A stretch of 60,237 nucleotides of DNA, from assembly GCA_013115145.1 (NCBI GenBank), contig JAAPAO010000155.1, positions 1 to 60,237 of the forward strand, given 5' to 3'. This stretch comes from Perkinsus chesapeaki. Taxonomy: Eukaryota > Perkinsozoa > Perkinsida > Perkinsidae. Below, piece by piece: positions 54,662-60,237 of the stretch. Both the position numbers and the translations under genes were made by a program. The notes under the pieces were generated by a model. It saw nothing but the letters and a program-made list of their open reading frames with translations, was not told where the DNA came from and did no database searches. Positions within the stretch are counted from its first letter, which is position 1. The number at the start of each line of letters is the position of its first letter.

Positions 54662-56873
54662 TATGACTTATCTGGTAGGTACGGCAGCGCAGCAGGTGTC
54701 CTCTACCAGAAAGAGTATTTCTCAAACTGCTGGTAAGGCAGCTCGAGTATTGATAAGGAACAAGGGGAATGCAGAGGCGGTGAAGTTCCTTGCATGTGTA
54801 AGATAGAGTAGGATTGGAATTTGTTAAGTGCTGCTGCTGGTGCATAAGAAAGCCCCGATTTTGCATCCAAGATGAGATTCTGGAAAATTTCCGTTAATTT
54901 TTTGGTGGCAAATTATTGCCCAGTGTGTGTATTCGATGTTTCTCAGGCATCAGTGGAGAAGTTGATATCATGTTCAATCAACAACAGTCTTGATTTCGTC
55001 TGGACGACTGCTTATCACATTCGAATGGTCGCAGAGGAGCTCAAGGCATCTGATGAGCCGGCCGTCACGCTGACCGCCTACCTGCATGCGCTTGTTGGGT
55101 GTATGAACTTCAAGTAGCCTCCTGGGGTTGGTTTGGTCGAAGTAATTCTCTAACCTCGGTGAAGAGCGCTCGCCCCGTTTTCTCTCTGGGGCAATGGGAT
55201 GCAGTTGGGAGCCGAGAAGCGTTGGTATATCATTTGTCGGCTGTGAAAAATTGGCTGGTAGATACATATATGACAAAATGCATGCGACTTATGTTACTTC
55301 GATATGTTACTCCTTTTGAATCAAAAGCCTTTCAGTGAAGCATTACAATATTGGCCTGTTACTGTGATCACAATTCTCGACTAGTTGGCGAGAAATCGTT
55401 GTTGATGAGCATGGTTCATATTCTTGCGGAAGAGAGAAGATTATACAATAACGACGAAATGCAGAAGTCGCTACTCGGATTTGAATCCTGATCCTCGAGA
55501 TCAAAAGTTTTGATCGATACCTCTTCTGCCCAGGAGTTTTCGTACAACGTGGAATGCAAGGGGTGAACCTTGTCTGCCACACTGTGGAAATACTAGTAAT
55601 TATTTTATATTGGCACCTCGGAAAAATGCAGAGAAATAGAGAATATTCGGTATGGTAAGTTGTACGCAGTGGAGATCTCTGCCAAGTCAGCACCTAGTGT
55701 AGAAAAATATCAAGTCCTAACTCTTTCTCGTTACTATTTTATGCTCAAAAGTGTAGAGGTCATATTATTTTGTAAGGGGTTTATATTGTATCTAGCCTTC
55801 CGTTGCTCAGTCATACCACCATTTTCCGCAAGCTTCTGTCCTTCTCTTTAAGCTTTTCTATGATACATATATTAATCAGATGCCCCTGGATATCATGGAT
55901 TGATGTACACAAGGCACACAAAGCAGCGTTGAAGCATGTGGACAGCAGCGATTGGTTTAAGGAACAGGAAGTGGGTTTAGTGGCGGTATGTCTTGTCTTG
56001 TACTTTAGATTATCATGTCTGGTAACCAGATATAAATTATATTTTGATAATCAGATTCTCGTTATTAGATTGACTGTACATCATAAATCTTCCAGTTTGA
56101 TTTGGCACGTTCGGCACGTGCGAAAAAAAACTCGCCCGTGTCGTCAGTAGTTGGTATGAAACGGTCGAGAAATTCTGTGACGAGGTTAATATAGATACGC
56201 GTGACATAATCTAAATTCATGGTTAAATTCGGTTCACTTATCGAGTATCGATATTCTCAATTAGCTTTGAGACCTGTGTTCAACTAATGTTTATTACTTA
56301 CTACTGTATTTGTTTCATCTGCTTATTATTATTTATCATCGTGTTTACTTTCTTATTCTCAGACCTTCGTCAGCCTCTGGTTAGCTCTGATGGTGGTCTT
56401 CCAAGATGTAGCTACGTTGTGGCAGTGGATCGATGCTCTTGTTGCCGAAGCTTCTAATAATGGTGGGTCATCGAAATGGTACCTCTTTCAGAATAAACTT
56501 ATATTTGTATTTCCGGTTCAATCGCCCATACGAAAAGCTCCAATAGTATCTCTTCGTTCTCTACCAAGAGCGAAGATAGAATCTGTTCTGGTGTGCCGAA
56601 ATTTGGAGATTCAACTCGGAAAGCGAGGCAGATATTTGAGCAAGTTATTTGGTGTCAGATCCTTCGCTTCCAATGCTTGTTAATTGCTACCTTCGTGTCC
56701 CTCGGTATGACTTGATAACTCGGTGGTTGGGCCCGATGCAAGGGGCGAAGCTCGAGAGACTTTTCGCCGGGCCGATTCGGGATTGTATAAGATCGGTGAG
56801 GTGTGTCATGGTCGGCATGGATTCCGATGCTCCCTTAGGTTCGATCCGCCTTCCGATCCTCGGCAGTAGTTGA
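54662..56873 (+). CDS. Scattered + strand coding exons, unassigned
   Basis: Open stretches with coding character: TYLVGTAAQQVSSTRKSISQ (54665), SVEKLISCSINNSLDFVWTT..HIRMVAEELKASDEPAVTLT (54947-55117), DVHKAHKAALKHVDSSDWFK (~55897), FVSLWLALMVVFQDVATLWQ (~56370), and YDLITRWLGPMQGAKLERLF..LPILGSS (56708-56873). They look like helical exons separated by introns, but neither gene borders nor a family can be given. A palindromic stretch at 55461-55528 interrupts the region. Confidence 0.3.
55461..55528. repeat. Nested inverted repeat
   Basis: GCAGAAG at 55461-55467 pairs with CTTCTGC at 55522-55528, and inside lies the perfect palindrome GATCAAAAGTTTTGATC (55499-55515). It looked tRNA-like at first but lacks a T-arm and D-arm. 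Confidence 0.6.
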
Positions 56874-57060
56874 ATACTACGGTTTGCTGTGTGAGACAGC
56901 ATTGGATTCCCCGACCGTACCAATTCCAAGTGGAATGCAAATTGCTACCAACGAAGAATCAGATCTTAACTCCAACGTATGATACTATAATATCTGCACC
57001 ATCACCAAAGCTTTTGAGTTGCTTCATAAGCTAGCCAGAACTTAGAGTGCTCCTGTCGTT

Positions 57061-57517
57061 ATGTCCTCCATTACTTCTGCGCCACCGACAGCCAGCACCG
57101 CTCCCGCCGCCGCGGGGCCAGCGTTCCTTCCGCTGGCTCTGATAGACAAATGTGTTGGCAGCAGGATTTGGGTTATCATGCGGGGAGACCGCGAGCTGGT
57201 AAGTTGGTCGTTGTATATTGAGTTTCGACTAGGACTTATTCCAGGTCGGGACGCTTAGAGGTTTTGACGATTACGTAAACATGGTTCTGGACGATGTTAC
57301 TGAATAGTAGGGCAAACTGTTGGGTACCCTCTTCCGCATATTTTTGTGATCAGTACTATGCTTCCAGACGGTGGGAAACGAGTGGACAAGATAGAATCTA
57401 TTCTCCTCAATGGGAGCTCAGTAGCTATGGTGGGTTCAGGCTGCCATCTGCGGTATCCTGAATATCTTACCGTTTCATCGTTTTCAGTTGGTACCAGGTG
57501 GAAGCCCCGAGGCCTGA
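57061..57517 (+). CDS. LSM5: U6 snRNA-associated Sm-like protein LSm5
   Basis: Spliced CDS join(57061..57198, 57245..57306, 57354..57429, 57488..57517), 101 aa; all introns (46, 47, 58 nt) are GT-AG and frame is kept. After a ~20-residue Ala/Pro/Thr-rich leader comes [20 protein letters not shown], then the Sm1 motif [20 protein letters not shown] and Sm2 [15 protein letters not shown], ending SPEA. This matches LSm5, part of the LSm2-8 ring on the U6 3' oligo(U) tail in splicing and of the cytosolic LSm1-7 ring in mRNA decay. The N-terminal leader is longer than in animal and yeast homologues. Confidence 0.93.
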
Positions 57518-59470
57518 GAATATCATTGACAGTTTCGATTTGTTGTTGTTAGTGTTGCTTTCATATAACCTAATTATGCTCATCGGTGTGATAGCGCGGG
57601 AGACGGTAAAGCAAGGGTTCCAGGCTGGAACTTCTAAGAACACTGCCGTTATCTTGAGCGATAAGTACGTTGATACTGAGAATTGTATATTCTCATGCTG
57701 AGCGAGCTAACACAGGGTTCAAGTGAGAAAAGATATATGCCAGATTGGATGGAGCCGAGAGAACAAGTCGACTTGACGGAACTGGTTTATGACGATGCTT
57801 CCGCCAACTGACGTACATGGTACGCCCAGACGTCATTGTGCTGACCTGAAAACGCGAGCAGTCTCCAGTTGAATTAATCCAATTTCATCACGCCAATTTC
57901 CGCAACACTACTGCTCTCTATAACTCGTCATACTCCGAGATGTATCTATATTCCAAACGCCACTCTACAAAGTGGGAGAGGTATCACACTTGTTGCGGTG
58001 AAAGCTTTATTAAACACAACCATCAGAAATATTGTTTGATACGAGTCTGGATACTGCATTGTGAATTTCTGGGCATATGCTTCAAACCATACACATATGC
58101 CAGCTTGACAGATATGTGTGGTGTGAAGCATACTAGACGATGGAGTGTGTAAGTGTCACTTACTATTTCCAATCAGTAAGAGTAACTCAACTCATTCTTG
58201 ACGATGACATCATTCAGACTGTTTGATTCAGCAAAATGACTTTCCAATAATTCCAGGCACACCGATGGTGCCCGATATAGGGACTTGGGGCACAATTGGC
58301 CCCTAGATTTGCCTTGGGTCACTTGCTGCTTTGGCATGGATACCCAAACCGAAACCTCTTCCCGCTCAACTTTTGGAGAGTGTTCGGGTTTAGGGTTTGA
58401 GTATCCCTACCGCACTCCCGTATTCGATGGGATTTTACACCTGTGTTCCACCTCGAGTTCTGAACTGCAAATGAGCGCCGTAGACTAGCCAAGTATACCC
58501 GGGACGGTTGTAGCTTACAACATGTACGCGAAACTGATCAATGAGTTCACGAAGGCTTCGTTAAGTCATTCAGCGTAGACGCCTCGACCGAACCAACGAG
58601 GCTACCCGTCTGCCTGATTACTGGTCGCCCATGCTCGTATCTCATGGACATGCCATCACTTGGATAGCATGCAGCTTTCGATACTACTATTACGACGCAC
58701 GTTATTAGACTATTTCCAGCGGCCCGAGGTGCACTGATGTGGGAACGTCTCCATGCTTCCACTGATGTCACGTGGCAATTTTTGCTAGTCTAATTGCACC
58801 ACCATAGCGGGACTGAGAAAGTTAGAAATCGCAGCGTTTTTCCACCGGCAAAATGTAGCTCCCATAAACGTGTCTGTTGTTACCAACGAAACACATATGT
58901 TGTCAGAAGTCCCCGAACCAATGCTTGACAAGGATCAGAAAGTTACTACTATATAACGTTCGTCAAGTATCAGAAGTAGAGGCGAGGCAGGTCTAAAGAC
59001 GTGGTTGTCATGTCAACCAGGCGCCGATGAGGACGGTAGAGGAATAACTCTCTACATAACCTTAACTTCAATCAAGTCTGAGGCAAAGTTTCAAAACCGA
59101 TCATACTGCTATTTACACGAGACAATTCATAAAACATACTAATGCTATCCAATAGCACAATGCAGCTGTTGCAGCGAGTTCAACTCATGACAATTGCAAT
59201 TGACAATGGGCTCTATGGAATATAGAAGTCGTTCAAGACGGATGATCATATACAGCTGTTCACAGATACACTGTAAAATGAGACGAAGCGATGCTATCAA
59301 AGCACGCATAAAATTCTATTTATGACATTTGACATTTTGGAATAGCAGATAGGTGGGGGTATCAAGATGTGAAGATATGATGGTATGCATGAAGTATCAT
59401 CAATCACGTTACTACCCTGGAACAGAGATTCAGCAGAATCTCAAACTCAAATATCATACACAAATGTTAT
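57518..59470. other. Mostly intergenic
   Basis: A + strand stretch around 57577-57690 (LIGVIARETVKQGFQAGTSK) could be an exon but has no family. The rest has only short overlapping ORFs. A telomere-like GGGTTTAGGGTTT occurs at 58385-58397. No gene is supported before the - strand gene at 59471. Confidence 0.35.
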
Positions 59471-60237
59471 TTAAAGCTGAGCAGGGCCAGCCTGCCACAA
59501 CACCCAGTGCTGCTTCCAGGTCTTCTTAAACACCCAGGCGCCAACAAAGGCTTCAAAGTTCGCATTGGAGACATACTCCCACTTGCTAGCGTCATTGTTT
59601 ACTGAGTGACCATTGAAGTCGACGGACGCACTAGCACCGGCCACCTTCAGAGAAACTTCTGTTCCGATCTTGCCATAGGCTGTGATATCACCATGAGGCT
59701 TGGCCGTGCACTTCCCTTCTGCGTAAATGGTCCAGTTAATGATATCCCCAGCCACTGGTAGGCTTACAACAAACGTAACGGAAACAGCGGCTTCTCCATA
59801 AAAGGTACGCTTATCGGGCTGAAGGAGGGAACTCCCAGTGCCGTGACCAGATATACATATATTGATAGAGACACTCGCACCATACGCACCATATTGTAAG
59901 ACCTTAGCGCAGCCACTAGCTTCAAAACTCAGATCAAGCACAGCTCCATCACCCTCAATCCTCAAACTGACGGAGAGGCGTAGAAAAGCCACCTTATCCG
60001 GACGTGTTATGTCTACAAACGTCATGCCAACCTCGACATCGATGGAAGTCAGAGAGGCATTGACTTTCGCATAGAGGCAATACTTGCGAGAGGGATCAGC
60101 AGTTCCGTCATTACATCCCTTAGGGAACTGGAAATTGATGTAGGCTAGCCGCCGACCGGATAGGGCATGGAAGTAGATGTCGGCAGCAGAGTTCTTCTCG
60201 ATGGTGAAGTACTCAATACCGCGAGACATACCATCTT
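59471..60237 (-). CDS. Beta-rich protein of unknown function, partial at its 5' end
   Basis: Single open frame from the window edge to the stop at 59471 (more than 252 residues; an internal Met is at 60229, but the frame is open beyond it). The sequence is rich in alternating hydrophobic strands (SLTSIDVEVGMTFVDI, AFLRLSVSLRIEG, GASVSINICISGHG, AAVSVTFVVSLPVAG, GTEVSLKVAGASASVDF). It ends with an aromatic stretch (GAWVFKKTWKQHWVLWQAGP). A few Cys are spread out. There is no enzyme motif I recognise; a beta-sandwich or beta-roll secreted protein is likely. The signal peptide, if any, is outside the window. Confidence 0.55.
   Translation of the reverse strand, partial: DGMSRGIEYFTIEKNSAADIYFHALSGRRLAYINFQFPKGCNDGTADPSRKYCLYAKVNASLTSIDVEVGMTFVDITRPDKVAFLRLSVSLRIEGDGAVLDLSFEASGCAKVLQYGAYGASVSINICISGHGTGSSLLQPDKRTFYGEAAVSVTFVVSLPVAGDIINWTIYAEGKCTAKPHGDITAYGKIGTEVSLKVAGASASVDFNGHSVNNDASKWEYVSNANFEAFVGAWVFKKTWKQHWVLWQAGPAQL

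Noticed and set aside
55461-55528. Possible tRNA (7-bp closing stem, anticodon-like hairpin)
   Set aside because: No T-loop stem of five pairs, no D-arm and an exactly palindromic centre; better described as a nested inverted repeat.

Overview
This window looks like nuclear DNA from a protist with compact, intron-bearing genes. I infer a Perkinsus-like alveolate, but that is recognition of style rather than proof. The support is a GT-AG gene structure with many introns of about 36-60 nt, an IRP1/AcnA-type aconitase carrying a mitochondrial presequence, an ACL5-type aminopropyltransferase, an S28 peptidase, and large families of secreted Cys-rich, Thr/Pro-rich proteins with no homologue I can name. 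There are no bacterial operons, no recognisable transposase or reverse transcriptase, no tRNA or rRNA that I can support, and one run of N (32505-32601).

Layout. (1) 1-9260: three members of secreted family 1 on the + strand. One is a 3' partial gene (1-936). The other two are near-identical 826-aa genes (1761-4338 and 6513-9090) formed by a tandem duplication of about 4.75 kb, each with 11 copies of a six-Cys module. A three-exon PB1-like gene lies between them on the - strand (4984-5510). (2) 11.0-23.9 kb: a run of - strand genes: S28 peptidase, a tiny membrane protein, mitochondrial aconitase, a FASTK/OPR-like helical-repeat protein and a thermospermine-synthase-like enzyme. (3) 25.4-33.7 kb: secreted family 2 on the + strand. 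Three paralogues share Cys-rich domains, but each has a different Thr/Pro minisatellite linker; a decayed domain copy follows. (4) 34.5-35.7 kb: two small - strand genes. (5) 35.9-48.5 kb: a long array of - strand exons that repeatedly encode the same few modules: a two-Cys helical module, a two-Cys hairpin, a beta segment, Gly/Cys-rich exons and Thr-rich exons. Many linker exons start and end in phase 0. It is probably one very large gene or a few tandem mosaic genes for surface or secreted proteins. This is the strongest candidate for an undescribed system. (6) 49.9-57.5 kb: + strand housekeeping and unknown genes, including spliceosomal U1-C and LSm5. (7) 59.5 kb to the end: a - strand gene of unknown function that runs out of the window.

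The housekeeping genes act in the TCA cycle and organelle metabolism, polyamine synthesis, proteolysis and splicing. The accessory genes share one theme: modular extracellular proteins in which Cys-rich domains are joined by fast-changing Thr/Pro tracts. They diversify by minisatellite expansion, tandem gene duplication, stop-codon loss and probably exon shuffling. Exon borders were read by eye from GT/AG signals and reading frame. Borders given to the base were checked for frame; the others are approximate.
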